DNA from: Paenibacillus sp.
Lineage (GTDB): Bacteria > Bacillota > Bacilli > Paenibacillales > YIM-B00363
Reading direction: 5' to 3'
Length of the DNA: 45,438 nt
Assembly: GCF_031177825.1 (NCBI RefSeq)
Contig: NZ_JAPSKE010000039.1
Span: 1-45,438 of the forward strand
Positions 23,826-32,739 of the stretch are shown piece after piece. Under the pieces are notes generated by a model, which was not told where the DNA came from, did not search any database, and saw nothing but the letters and a program-made list of their open reading frames with translations. Numbering within the stretch: the stretch's first letter is position 1; every line of letters starts with the position of its first letter. A program made the translations under genes and the position numbers.

Positions 23826-24872
23826 TTACGCTTTTGCTAGAACGTTCCGCAGCGGCTCGAGCCGCACCCCTTGATAGTAATGGAGCAGAATTTCCTCCGC
23901 CGTCCGCCCTTCCTTCGCCATGCCGTTCGCGCCCCATTGGCTCATGCCGACGCCGTGTCCATACCCTTCTGTATGAAACGTAATGCGGCCGTCCGCGGCC
24001 GACCAGGTAAAATCCGTGGAGGCCAGTCCCAGCTTCTCGCGCACCTCCCGCCCTGCGAACGACGTCCCCGCGATCCGCACGGAGAGGACGCGGCCGCTGT
24101 CCGAGGTTCGCTCGACGACGAGCTCCGGCATCTTGTTCGACGCCTTCAGTCCTAGTTTCGTATAGAAATCCTTATAGGCGAAGGACGCCTCCCGTTCGTA
24201 GTTCGGCGCGTAGCGTTCGTCCCAGGGCGACTCTACGCTTCGTAAATACGGGATCGCCGCCTGCCAATACAGCTCCGAGTTTTCCGTAAACCCGTTGCTG
24301 GTAGAAAAGAACGTCGCTTCGATCGGCTCCCCCTCGTAGGTTAGTACGAGCCCCTCGGTATCGTTCACCGCCCGCGTCAATTTGTCGAGGTTTCGGGCGT
24401 ACTTGAAAAACCCCCACCGCTCGCGCAGCTCTTCTTCCGTCGCGTACGCTTGATGCGCCACGGTGTCCGTCACGAGCGCGCCCGCGGCGTCGGGCGGCAG
24501 ACCGGACGTCTCCCCCGACGCCAGCCGCCGGGCCAAATACGTCCGCGCCGCGATCGCCTGCGCCTTGAGCGCCTCCAGCTCGAAGTCCGCCGGCATCTCC
24601 GCCGCCAGCACGCCGCGAACGTACGCTTCGAGCGGCACGGACACCGTCTCCTTCCGATCCGTCAAATATACCGGCACCATGATTTGCTGCTCCTGCGCGA
24701 CCAACTCTTCCCTGGGCTGCAGCGGGAGCAGCTGCGTCGGCTCCCACGCCTCGAACCGATTTACTAGAATACTGGGAATGAGGAAAACGACGGCCATGAA
24801 CGACGCGACGCCCGCCGCTCCGATCACGAGATTTCGTCGCGTTCGCCGCGAACGACGATGTTTGCTGCGCAT
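23826..24872 (-). CDS. spoIID: Stage II sporulation protein D (peptidoglycan lytic transglycosylase)
   Basis: A 348-residue membrane-anchored enzyme that cuts glycan strands during engulfment, acting with SpoIIP and SpoIIM. The N-terminus is strongly basic (MRSKHRRSRRTRR), followed by one membrane segment (about 14-34). The SpoIID signature LEAYVRGVLAAEMPADFE holds Glu92, the equivalent of the catalytic glutamate of Bacillus subtilis SpoIID. LKAQAIAARTYL, FFSTSNGFTENSELYW and GYGHGVGMSQWGANGMA, the other conserved blocks, are intact. The start at 24872 has GGGAGG eight bases upstream; the long open frame beyond it is a high-GC artefact. It lies after murA, as in Bacillus subtilis, behind a terminator and a candidate sigma-E -10 element. 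Confidence 0.95.
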   Translation of the reverse strand: MRSKHRRSRRTRRNLVIGAAGVASFMAVVFLIPSILVNRFEAWEPTQLLPLQPREELVAQEQQIMVPVYLTDRKETVSVPLEAYVRGVLAAEMPADFELEALKAQAIAARTYLARRLASGETSGLPPDAAGALVTDTVAHQAYATEEELRERWGFFKYARNLDKLTRAVNDTEGLVLTYEGEPIEATFFSTSNGFTENSELYWQAAIPYLRSVESPWDERYAPNYEREASFAYKDFYTKLGLKASNKMPELVVERTSDSGRVLSVRIAGTSFAGREVREKLGLASTDFTWSAADGRITFHTEGYGHGVGMSQWGANGMAKEGRTAEEILLHYYQGVRLEPLRNVLAKA

Positions 24873-24900
24873 GCTTCTAGCCTCCCGTTCGTACGCTACT

Positions 24901-24908
24901 ATTCTATG
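24901..24908 (-). promoter_or_regulatory. Candidate sigma-E -10 element of spoIID
   Basis: CATAGAAT on the minus strand matches the sigma-E -10 pattern CATACAAT at seven of eight positions, about 29 bases before the spoIID ATG. The -35 region is not convincing, so support comes mainly from the gene being sigma-E dependent in relatives. Confidence 0.38.
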
Positions 24909-24952
24909 AACGAGGGGCCGTTGGTAGAACGCCGTCGAGCCGAAAGAGACGC

Positions 24953-24978
24953 AAAAAAAGCGAGCCCGAGGGCTCGCT
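24953..24978 (-). terminator. Intrinsic terminator of murA
   Basis: AGCGAGCCC and GGGCTCGCT form a 9-bp perfect stem with a two-base centre, followed on the minus strand by seven T. It lies about 40 bases after the murA stop. Confidence 0.92.
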
Positions 24979-25018
24979 TCGATTTCTAAAATATTCAGTT
25001 GGCTGTCGGATCCCGTCG

Positions 25019-26353
25019 TTACGCCATGGAGGGCGATACATGCGTGGAGAAGAACGTCAGGCCTTGCTCCTGCTCTTCCTCGACGAGAGCGCCCGCGACC
25101 ACGCGTTCTACGTCGGCGCCGAGTCGGCGGAGCTTGCCTGCGATGTCGACGTAGCCTCGATCCAGATGATGCAGCCCCGTCACTTCCGTCTCTCCGTCCG
25201 CTGCGAGCGCCGCGAGAATGAGCGCCGCGCCGGCCCGCAGGTCGGTCGCGCACACCTTGGCGCCCTTCAGGGCGGCGTTGCCCTTAATGACCGCCGAGCG
25301 CCCGTCCACCTTGATTTGCGCGTTCATGCTCTTGAATTCGTCGACGTGCATGAACCGATTCTCGAACACGGTCTCCGTTATGATGCTCGTGCCGTCCGAT
25401 ACGAGCAAGAGCGCCATCATTTGCGCTTGCATATCGGTCGGGAAGCCGGGGTACGGCAGCGTCTTAATGTCGACCGCTTTCAGGTTGCCGCCGGGGCGGA
25501 CGCGAATGCCGTTCTCGTCCTCCTCGATGGCGACGCCCATCTCCTGCAGCTTCGAGATGACCGGCGTCAAGTGATCCGCGATGGCCCCTTCGATGTAAAC
25601 GTCGCTCTTCGTGATCGCCGCAGCGATCATGTACGTTCCCGCTTCTACGCGGTCCGGAATGACCGTATGGCGAACGCCTACGAGCTTGTCGACGCCTTCG
25701 ATGCGGATGATGCCGGTACCGGCGCCGCGAACCTTCGCGCCCATCGCGTTCATGAAGTTGGCGAGGTCTACGATCTCCGGCTCCTTCGCCGCGTTCTCGA
25801 TCGTCGTCACGCCGTCGGCGAGCGCGGCCGCCATCATGATGTTCTCCGTCGCGCCGACGCTGGCGACGTCCAAATAAATCTTGGCGCCTTGCAGCTTGCG
25901 GCCGTTCGTCCGCGCTTCGATGAAGCCCTGACCGATCTCGATCTCGGCGCCCATCGCCTCGAACCCCTTCAGATGCTGATCGATCGGACGCGTCCCGATG
26001 GCGCAGCCGCCGGGAAGCGCGATGCGCGCATAGCCCGTGCGGGCGAGCAAGGGCCCCATCACGAGGAAAGAGGCTCTCATTTTCCGAACCAGCTCGTACG
26101 GCGCCTCGCTCTTCTCCAGCTGCGACGCGGTTATGTAAATCGTTTCGTCTTTGTAGCGAATGTTGACTCCAAGGGCGTGCAGCACTTGGCTAATCGTGAT
26201 GACATCGTCCAGAGGCGGCGCTTCATGAATGCGGCACTCGCCTTCCGATGCCAAAATCGAGGCAGCGATAATCGGCAATACGGCGTTCTTCGCGCCGCTT
26301 ACTTTCACTTTGCCCTGAAGACGATTGCCCCCGCGGATCAAAATTTTGTCCAT
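25019..26353 (-). CDS. murA: UDP-N-acetylglucosamine 1-carboxyvinyltransferase MurA
   Basis: A 444-residue enzyme making the first committed step of peptidoglycan synthesis, enolpyruvyl transfer from phosphoenolpyruvate to UDP-GlcNAc. The start MDKILIRGGN follows GGAGGG. The substrate motif GAKNAVLPIIAASILA is at residues 20-35. Cys117 in LPGGCAIGTRPIDQHL is the catalytic, fosfomycin-reactive residue. AGTYMIAAAITKSD and FPTDMQAQMMALL carry the remaining active-site residues. Location before spoIID matches the vegetative murAA locus of Bacillus subtilis. An extended -10 promoter candidate lies about 100 bases upstream. Confidence 0.96.
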   Translation of the reverse strand: MDKILIRGGNRLQGKVKVSGAKNAVLPIIAASILASEGECRIHEAPPLDDVITISQVLHALGVNIRYKDETIYITASQLEKSEAPYELVRKMRASFLVMGPLLARTGYARIALPGGCAIGTRPIDQHLKGFEAMGAEIEIGQGFIEARTNGRKLQGAKIYLDVASVGATENIMMAAALADGVTTIENAAKEPEIVDLANFMNAMGAKVRGAGTGIIRIEGVDKLVGVRHTVIPDRVEAGTYMIAAAITKSDVYIEGAIADHLTPVISKLQEMGVAIEEDENGIRVRPGGNLKAVDIKTLPYPGFPTDMQAQMMALLLVSDGTSIITETVFENRFMHVDEFKSMNAQIKVDGRSAVIKGNAALKGAKVCATDLRAGAALILAALAADGETEVTGLHHLDRGYVDIAGKLRRLGADVERVVAGALVEEEQEQGLTFFSTHVSPSMA

Positions 26354-26454
26354 ACGTTCGTTCCCTCCGCGCTTTCCGCTCTGTAGAAATCGTAAATGCC
26401 GAAATTTATCGGAAACCATGACAAATTTCGACGTGTTTCTGCACGCTGCTTTCC

Positions 26455-26483
26455 AGTGTAGCACCAGCCAACGTCCGAAACAA
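26455..26483 (-). promoter_or_regulatory. Candidate promoter of murA
   Basis: On the minus strand TTGTTT (26478-26483) and TACACT (26455-26460) are 17 bases apart, with TG one base before the -10 (extended -10). The 26354-26593 gap otherwise holds a short AT-rich palindrome (TTGTTAACAA) and no gene that I can support. Confidence 0.4.
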
Positions 26484-26593
26484 CTGTTAAGTTTCTACAG
26501 TATTCGAAAGGGTCTTTCGATTTATGACGGTTGTACTACTCATTGTTAACAAACTGTTCCTATCCTATTCCGTCGGGAGCGAAAACCGCCTCT

Positions 26594-26809
26594 TCAGGGG
26601 ATCGACCAACCGATATAAGAGAAGACGAACGCCGAGCATTGATGGCCCAGCACGATCGCCAGCAACAGATGAAGCAGCTTCGCCTGCCGGCTGCCGGGAG
26701 CGCTGACGAACCTCTCGAATTTGAGGCCCGACAGCGCCCACCAGGCGACGGCGACGCAGAAGAGCAAGATGATCATGCGCAGCATGACGAGACTAAGAAT
26801 CGAATCCAT
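26594..26809 (-). CDS. DUF1146-family small membrane protein (YwzB-like)
   Basis: A 71-residue protein with two hydrophobic segments (about residues 5-28 and 43-65) joined by a short basic loop (LKFERFVSAPGSRQAK). The size, topology and place just before murA match the DUF1146 (YwzB) family, whose function is not known to me. GAGAGGGG lies eight bases before the ATG. It starts only 24 bases after the S8-SLH protease gene with no terminator between, so it is probably read from that transcript at least in part. In several Bacillales a ywmB gene sits between this gene and murA; none is seen here. Confidence 0.75.
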   Translation of the reverse strand: MDSILSLVMLRMIILLFCVAVAWWALSGLKFERFVSAPGSRQAKLLHLLLAIVLGHQCSAFVFSYIGWSIP

Positions 26810-26833
26810 CGAGCTGGCCCCTCTCGTGTTCCG

Positions 26834-29398
26834 TTATTTCAGAAGATGCGCGAGCAGCGTCGCGAATTCGGCGCGGGTCGCTCGGCCGTTCGGCCGGAAC
26901 GTGCCGTCTTTAAAGCCCTGCAGCTTCCCGCCGTCGACGAACGCGTGAATGTACGAGGCCGCCCAATGATCCGGCGATACGTCCGTGAAGGCGGACCTCG
27001 ACGACGATTTCCTGACGGTACTCGACGCAAGCGCCGCCATGACCGTCATCTCGGCGCGCGTCACCGGATCGTTCGGTCGGAACGTGCCGTCCGGGTACCC
27101 TTGAATGACGCCTCTGGTCGCGGCCGCCGCCACCGCATCCTTCGCCCAATGCGTTTCGGCGACGTCCGGGAACGCGCGCGCCGATGCGCTCGGCTTCAAG
27201 CCATAGGCTCTCGCGATGAATGCGGCCGCTTCGGCTCTCGTCAGCGTGCCGTTCGGATCGAAGCGGTAATCGTCGTACCCTTTGACGATCCCCTTCTCCA
27301 CTAACTCTTTCACGCTGTCCCGCGCCCAATGCTCGTCGAGGTCGGTGAAGCCCGCCACGAGCGGCGCTCTGCGGTACGCGACGCCGTATTGTTTGTCTTG
27401 GTATGCGGCGTCCGTCATTAACCGAATGTAATAGACGCCCGCTTCCAGCTCATGCGTCAGCTTCATGGACGTCGTGCCGAACGGGCTCGTGCGGCCGTAC
27501 TTTTGCTGGGTGCCGGAGGTGAACAGCGTGTAATACATGTAGCGGTCGAGCGGAATGTCGGTAATTTCGATCGTCACCAAGCTTTTGCGGCTGAGTCGAA
27601 TTTGGAACCAGTCCTCGTCCTTCGCCGAATCGAATACGCCCCGGTACGTTCGGTCCTGCGCCATGGTCGTCGCCTGGTACGAGCGGTCGTTCGGCTCGAA
27701 GTCGTCGAAGAACTTCTTCTCGAACTTCACCGTTAGCGTGTACTCCCCGACGACGGGCAGCGGGAACAACGCTTTGACGTTTCTCACCCGGATATAGTAG
27801 ATTCCTGGTTTGACTTCGATGTCTCCGGAAAATTCGGGCAAGCCTTCTCCGTTTTCATCGAAGGGCTTCGTAGGCGCATCGCCTTCGCGGACGATGTACA
27901 GCTCCGGGTCGATCCGCCACGTGTCCGTCTCGAGCCGCGCGGATATCGTGCCCGGCGAATCGAATTTCATCGAGTACCAATCTTGATCGTCGATCTTGCT
28001 GAACGTGCCTTCTACGACGTTCGTCGCCTTCGTCGGCAAGCGGTACGATTGGTACGCTTTGTCGTTCGGTTCGTACGGGTCCGAATAGATGTGGAAATCG
28101 GTTTCGATCCGGTACGGCGTCGGACCGGCTCCCGCGTCGGATTTCAACCGAAGCATCGCGTACAGCCGCTCGCCGTCCGAGGACGGCAGACGCGCTTCCT
28201 TGCCGCCCGACAGGTCGAACGTCTTCGACGAGCCCCCGCCTTGATCGAGCACGAGCTCGGCGGCGACCGACCGGCCGTCCCAGCCCTTCACGCGGACGCT
28301 GACTTCCCCTTGATACGGCGGGTCGAAGGCGAACCAATCGACGTCGCTCTTCGAGGCGAACTCCCCGCGTACGACCGTCGAAACCGAAGTCGGCTTCGCC
28401 TGGTCCTTGCGGTCGTCCGGCTCGTGCATATCCGCCTTCGGCTGAATCAAGAGCGCCGCATCCGTGCGCAGCAAGCCGTAGCCGGTGCGCACGTTCCAAC
28501 CCGCTTCGAGCGGCAGCGCCGATTGCCGCAGCCGCTCGCGCACGTCGCCGGGCGTCAGCTCGGGATCGAGCCCCAGCATAAGCGCGACCGCCCCGGCCAC
28601 CTGCGGCGCCGCCATGGAGGTGCCTTCTTTCGAGACGTAGGCGCCCCCGTTGCCGGTCGTGAACACGAACCACGGCGCGATCAGATCGACCTCGGGACCG
28701 AAGTTGGACAACGGCTTATATTCGTTGGTCACCGACGCGCCGCCGACGGCGACGACGGTCGGGTACGCCGCAGGGTAACGCACCGTCTTCCCTTCGTTGC
28801 CGGTCGCCGCGACGAGCAAGACGCCTTTGCTCTCGGCGTAGGCCACGATCTCCGCCAGGTAGGGCGAATACAGGTGCAATCCAAGCGAAAGCACGACGAT
28901 GTCGGCCCCGTTATCCACGGCATATCGGATCCCTTGGCCGAGCTGCTCCTCGTCGCCCTTCCCGTTGGCGCCGACCGCTTTGATCGGCATGATCCGCGCG
29001 TTCGGCGCGATGCCGGCGATCCCTTGGCCGTTGCCGGTCACGGCCGCGATGACGCCGGCGACCGCGGTGCCGTGCCCGTTGTCGTCCTGCGGCGCCTGCT
29101 TCGCTTGAAGGATGTTCGTTCCGTCGACGAGCCGCCCCGCCAAATCCGGATGCTTCAAGTCCACGCCCGTGTCGACGACCGCCACGGTCACGTCGGCGAG
29201 CGTCTTCCCGCTCGCCTGGATCGCCTCCCACGCCGCGGGCACGCCCGTCTGTTCCAAATACCGTTGTTTATTGTAATGCGGATCGTTCGGCGCATCGGCC
29301 GCCGCGGCCGCGGGCGTTCCCGCGCCGACCGCCGTTACGGCCGCTACCAATGCCGCCGCAAACCACGATGTGATAGCGAATGATAGGTTCATTTTCAT
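26834..29398 (-). CDS. Cell-surface subtilisin-like protease with PPC and SLH domains
   Basis: About 854 residues from the ATG at 29398 (MKMNLSF); in-frame ATGs at 29434, 29419 and 29392 are alternatives, as no ribosome-binding site is decisive. A signal peptide is followed at once by an S8 catalytic domain (about 40-320) with the full triad: Asp76 in VAVVDTGVD, His109 in DNGHGTAVAG, Ser261 in EGTSMAAPQVAG, and oxyanion Asn201 in AATGNEG. No inhibitor propeptide is visible. Three pre-peptidase C-terminal (PPC) modules follow (about 330-680), each opening with 'EPDDR' or 'EPNDK/R'. The last 165 residues are three SLH repeats with LTRAE, VTRAE and ATRAE. It should stay on the wall polymer and could process other surface proteins. 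It lies between nuoN and the DUF1146-murA block, with its own promoter candidate. Confidence 0.92.
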   Translation of the reverse strand: MKMNLSFAITSWFAAALVAAVTAVGAGTPAAAAADAPNDPHYNKQRYLEQTGVPAAWEAIQASGKTLADVTVAVVDTGVDLKHPDLAGRLVDGTNILQAKQAPQDDNGHGTAVAGVIAAVTGNGQGIAGIAPNARIMPIKAVGANGKGDEEQLGQGIRYAVDNGADIVVLSLGLHLYSPYLAEIVAYAESKGVLLVAATGNEGKTVRYPAAYPTVVAVGGASVTNEYKPLSNFGPEVDLIAPWFVFTTGNGGAYVSKEGTSMAAPQVAGAVALMLGLDPELTPGDVRERLRQSALPLEAGWNVRTGYGLLRTDAALLIQPKADMHEPDDRKDQAKPTSVSTVVRGEFASKSDVDWFAFDPPYQGEVSVRVKGWDGRSVAAELVLDQGGGSSKTFDLSGGKEARLPSSDGERLYAMLRLKSDAGAGPTPYRIETDFHIYSDPYEPNDKAYQSYRLPTKATNVVEGTFSKIDDQDWYSMKFDSPGTISARLETDTWRIDPELYIVREGDAPTKPFDENGEGLPEFSGDIEVKPGIYYIRVRNVKALFPLPVVGEYTLTVKFEKKFFDDFEPNDRSYQATTMAQDRTYRGVFDSAKDEDWFQIRLSRKSLVTIEITDIPLDRYMYYTLFTSGTQQKYGRTSPFGTTSMKLTHELEAGVYYIRLMTDAAYQDKQYGVAYRRAPLVAGFTDLDEHWARDSVKELVEKGIVKGYDDYRFDPNGTLTRAEAAAFIARAYGLKPSASARAFPDVAETHWAKDAVAAAATRGVIQGYPDGTFRPNDPVTRAEMTVMAALASSTVRKSSSRSAFTDVSPDHWAASYIHAFVDGGKLQGFKDGTFRPNGRATRAEFATLLAHLLK

Positions 29399-29437
29399 TC
29401 CCCGCTTTGCAAAGCCCATGCAGTAGAATTCCATAAC

Positions 29438-29466
29438 TATATACTATTCGCCGTTCGCGCCCTAAA
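29438..29466 (-). promoter_or_regulatory. Candidate promoter of the surface protease gene
   Basis: On the minus strand TTTAGG (29461-29466) and TATATA (29438-29443) are 17 bases apart, just after the nuo operon terminator. The predicted start lies about 35 bases before the ATG at 29398. The -35 is poor. Confidence 0.35.
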
Positions 29467-29507
29467 CCCTGCCCTGCCTTCATGTTCGGTAAATTGTAAC
29501 AGAAAAT

Positions 29508-29556
29508 AAAAAGACTTGCCCCGAAGCAGATTTCTCTGCGATCGAGGCAAGCCTCA
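29508..29556 (-). terminator. Intrinsic terminator of the nuo operon
   Basis: On the minus strand a bulged stem (CTTGCC, CGA and GCAGA pairing with TCTGC, TCG and GGCAAG) closes a GAAA loop and is followed by TTTTTATTTTC. It lies 25-73 bases after the nuoN stop codon. Confidence 0.75.
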
Positions 29557-29580
29557 AGGTCTGGCAAGTTCGTCATTCGC

Positions 29581-31104
29581 TTACGCGAAGAAGTCCGTGG
29601 AGAACCGGAACAGCCGCTCCAGTCCGTTCAGCACCGGCCCCGGGAAGAAGCCCAAGAGCACGCCGGCCGCAGCCGACACCCACAGCGCGACGCCGAGCGC
29701 CGGCGTCACGCGAATCGGCGATTCTTCGGAGCCCGATCGCATGAACATTTGGCGGATGAGGCCGAAGTAATAATAGAACGACACGACGCTGGTGACGATC
29801 ATGACGAGCGCCAGCCAGAACAGCTTCATCTCGACCGCGCCGAGCAGGATGAACAGCTTGCCGAAAAATCCGCCCGTCACCGGAATGCCGGCCAACGAGA
29901 GCACGATCAGCACGATCGCGAACGCCGTCGCCGGCGCCCGGTGATATAACCCGGCGAAGCCGCGCATGTCGTCGTGACCCGACGCCCGCGAGACGATCGC
30001 AAGCGCCGCGAACGCCCCCATGTTCATGAACAGGTAAGCGATCATATAGTAGACGAGCTCCGCATACCCGCTCACGTGGAACAAGCCGACTTGCGCCACG
30101 ATGGGCACGAGCAGATAGCCCGCGTTCGCCACGCCGGACAGCGCGAGCAGCCGCTTGACGTTCTGCTGGCGGAGCGCCATCGCGTTGCCGACGATCATCG
30201 CGGCCGCCGCAAGCACGGCGAGCGTCAAGAACACGTCGTCATGCAGCGGATACTTCGTCGAACCGACTTGGAAGAAGCCGGTGTAGAACAACCGGAACAG
30301 CAGCGCGAACCCGGCCGCCTTCGACACGACGGCCAGATAGGCCGCGACCGGCGTCGCCGCGCCTTGGTACACGTCCGGCGCCCACGAATGGAACGGCGCC
30401 GCCGCGATCTTGAAGCCGATGCCCGTCAGCATCAGGAAGAAAGCGACATAGAGCAGCGCCGCGAACGGGTCGATTCCGCTTTCGCGGAGCGCCGCGTTGA
30501 TTTCTAGCAAGTTCGTCGATCCGGTCAAGCCGTACAAGAAGGACATGCCGTACAAGATGAACGCGGACGAAATCCCGCCCATGACGATGTACTTGAACGC
30601 CCCTTCGCTGGAGACGGATACGCGCTTGCGCATGCCGACCATGACGTAGGTCGTAATGCTGAGCAGCTCCAGTCCGACGAACAACATGATCAGGTCGGCC
30701 GACGAAGCGACGACCATCGCTCCGAGCGTAGCCGGCAGATAGAAGTAGTAGTATTCGCCGATGTCTTCGCCGCCGAGATCTTCCTTCTTCATCCCAAGGC
30801 TGATCAGCACCGCCATCGCCGTACCGACCAGGAACAGCAGCTTCAGCACCAAGGCGAAGTCGTCCACGCGGTACGATTGGTTCAGCAGCGAGACCGGCTG
30901 GTCGACGCCGAGCTGAAGCGCGACGAACGCGGCGGACCCGGCGAGCGCGACGATCGTCAGCCATCCGATCGCCGACCGATCGAAGTTTCGCGGCATCAGA
31001 AGATCCACGAGCGAGAAGACGACCGCCGCGATCACGAGCGTCAGCTCCGGCGCCAGGAAGGCGAGGTCCGATACTTGCAGTCGTAGTAATGTGTCCGGTG
31101 ACAT
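29581..31104 (-). CDS. nuoN: Respiratory complex I subunit N
   Basis: A 507-residue antiporter-like membrane subunit of complex I with about 14 hydrophobic segments, forming one of the three large proton channels. The family core is visible: MLFVGLELLSITTYVMVG (conserved Glu in helix 5), KIAAAPFHSWAPDVYQGAATPVAAYLAVVSKAAG (conserved Lys and His), and QQNVKRLLALSGVANAGYL. It is the last gene of the nuo operon, three bases after nuoM, and is followed by a terminator. Confidence 0.95.
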   Translation of the reverse strand: MSPDTLLRLQVSDLAFLAPELTLVIAAVVFSLVDLLMPRNFDRSAIGWLTIVALAGSAAFVALQLGVDQPVSLLNQSYRVDDFALVLKLLFLVGTAMAVLISLGMKKEDLGGEDIGEYYYFYLPATLGAMVVASSADLIMLFVGLELLSITTYVMVGMRKRVSVSSEGAFKYIVMGGISSAFILYGMSFLYGLTGSTNLLEINAALRESGIDPFAALLYVAFFLMLTGIGFKIAAAPFHSWAPDVYQGAATPVAAYLAVVSKAAGFALLFRLFYTGFFQVGSTKYPLHDDVFLTLAVLAAAAMIVGNAMALRQQNVKRLLALSGVANAGYLLVPIVAQVGLFHVSGYAELVYYMIAYLFMNMGAFAALAIVSRASGHDDMRGFAGLYHRAPATAFAIVLIVLSLAGIPVTGGFFGKLFILLGAVEMKLFWLALVMIVTSVVSFYYYFGLIRQMFMRSGSEESPIRVTPALGVALWVSAAAGVLLGFFPGPVLNGLERLFRFSTDFFA

Positions 31105-31107
31105 CGA

Positions 31108-32739
31108 TTAACCTCCCCCGTTCGCTTCGGAGCCCGTGAGCAGTTGCTCGAAGCCGCCGATCGTCGTTTGCAGCGGCTCGCTCAAAACCGCGGGATAGAT
31201 GCCGATCAAGAAGATGAACGCCGCCAAGGCGATCATCGGCACCGCCTCGACCCAACGCGCGTCTTTATACGTTAAAGACGCTTCGGAAGCCGCGCCGAAC
31301 GTAATGCCGAGCACCCCTCGCAGGACGTAGACGGCGGCCAGGATGATGCCGAGGCAGCCGACGGCCGTAAGGATCGGCATCGCGTCGAACAAGGACACGA
31401 ACGCTAGGAACTCGCTAACGAACCCGGACAAGCCGGGCAGACCGAGCGACGCCATGCCCGCCACGAGCAGCATGCCGCTCATGAACGGCATCGACTTGGC
31501 GAAGCCCCCCATCGAGGACAGAAGCGTCGACGACGTCCGTTCGTACAAACTGCCGACGATGAGGAACATCAACGCCGAGATGAGACCGTGCGAGATCATC
31601 TGGAAGACGGCGCCCTGTACGCCGATGCCGTTCATCGCCGCGACGGCCAGCAGCACGATGCCCATATGGCTGATCGAAGAGTACGCCAGGACGAGCTTGA
31701 ACTCCTTCTGCACGAAGGCGAGCGCCGCTCCGTACAGGATGTTCACCACGCCGAGGATCGCGATCAAGACCGCCCATTGCTTCGCTTCGTTCGGGAACAG
31801 GAAGACGCCGAACTTCAGTAAGCCGTACGCTCCCATCTTCAGCAATACGCCGGAATGAATCATGACGATCGACGGCGGCGCTTCCGTGTGCACGCGCAGC
31901 ATCCACGTATGGAACGGGAAAATCGGCAGCTTGATGCCGAACGCGATCAGCAGCAGGAAGAACACGAACGTTCGATTCCCTTCCGTCAGGAAGAACGGGT
32001 TCGGGAAGTTTTGCGCGAATTCCGGCCCCATGTTGGAGAAGGACGCGGCATCGTGCATGTTCTTGAAAACGACGTCGTAGCTCCCGGAATAAATGAAGGA
32101 AGCTCCGTCGACGGACATGCCGGCCGTCGCGATCAAGATCAGGAACGCGACCAGCATAAGCGCCGAACCTAATCCGTTGTAAACGAGAAACCGGTTGGCC
32201 GCCTTTTCCCTCTCGTACAGCCCGTAGATTCCGATTAAGAAGAACATCGGAACGAGCGTAATTTCGAAGAAGAGGAAGAAGAGAAACAAATCTCTCGCGA
32301 GAAAGACGCCGAGCATGCCCGTCTCCAACAACAGAAACAAGATGAAATACGTCTTGAACCGCTTCTTGATATGAACGGATGCGAATGCGGCCATCGTCGC
32401 CACGAACGCCGTCAGAAACACGAGCGGCAGCGAGATGCCGTCCGCGGCCAACGCGTAATCGAACTGCACTCTATACGTTTCTACCGAACCGAGCTGCTCG
32501 AGCAACTCGGAATTCAACGAGACGGCGATCCATCGCATCGTCTCCGCGAACTGCGTGCCTTCGCCCGCGAGATCGAACGACGCGTACAGCCATCCCGCGA
32601 GAAGGAGCGGCAGGAACGTCGTTCCGATGCCGATCCAACGGATGAGACGGCCGTTCTCCTTCGGGACGAACAAGAGCGCCAATACGCCGAGCAACGGAGC
32701 GAAGACGATCAGCGATAAGATCGGGATGTTATCCAGCAT
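31108..32739 (-). CDS. nuoM: Respiratory complex I subunit M
   Basis: A 543-residue proton-channel subunit with about 14 membrane segments. The conserved glutamate is in FFEITLVPMFFLIGIYG (about 150). The Lys/His pair is in KLPIFPFHTWMLRVHTEAPP (about 260), and ALAFVQKEFKLVLAYSSISHMG carries the next conserved lysine. It starts at the base after the nuoL stop codon, so expression is tightly coupled. MrpD-type antiporters share this fold, but the nuo neighbours settle the call. Confidence 0.95.
   Translation of the reverse strand: MLDNIPILSLIVFAPLLGVLALLFVPKENGRLIRWIGIGTTFLPLLLAGWLYASFDLAGEGTQFAETMRWIAVSLNSELLEQLGSVETYRVQFDYALAADGISLPLVFLTAFVATMAAFASVHIKKRFKTYFILFLLLETGMLGVFLARDLFLFFLFFEITLVPMFFLIGIYGLYEREKAANRFLVYNGLGSALMLVAFLILIATAGMSVDGASFIYSGSYDVVFKNMHDAASFSNMGPEFAQNFPNPFFLTEGNRTFVFFLLLIAFGIKLPIFPFHTWMLRVHTEAPPSIVMIHSGVLLKMGAYGLLKFGVFLFPNEAKQWAVLIAILGVVNILYGAALAFVQKEFKLVLAYSSISHMGIVLLAVAAMNGIGVQGAVFQMISHGLISALMFLIVGSLYERTSSTLLSSMGGFAKSMPFMSGMLLVAGMASLGLPGLSGFVSEFLAFVSLFDAMPILTAVGCLGIILAAVYVLRGVLGITFGAASEASLTYKDARWVEAVPMIALAAFIFLIGIYPAVLSEPLQTTIGGFEQLLTGSEANGGG

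Noticed and set aside
24873..25253. N-terminal extension of the spoIID frame by 127 codons
   Set aside because: The extension runs through the murA terminator and into murA, is Arg/Gly-rich, and the start at 24872 has a good ribosome-binding site and a standard membrane anchor.
26354..26464. N-terminal extension of the murA frame by 37 codons
   Set aside because: The MDKILIRGG start is the family norm and has GGAGGG upstream; the extension runs across the murA promoter candidate.
27983..29383. A 466-codon plus-strand open frame opposite the surface protease gene
   Set aside because: Arg/Val/His-rich antisense frame of a GC-rich gene with an intact catalytic triad on the other strand; no ribosome-binding site or domain.
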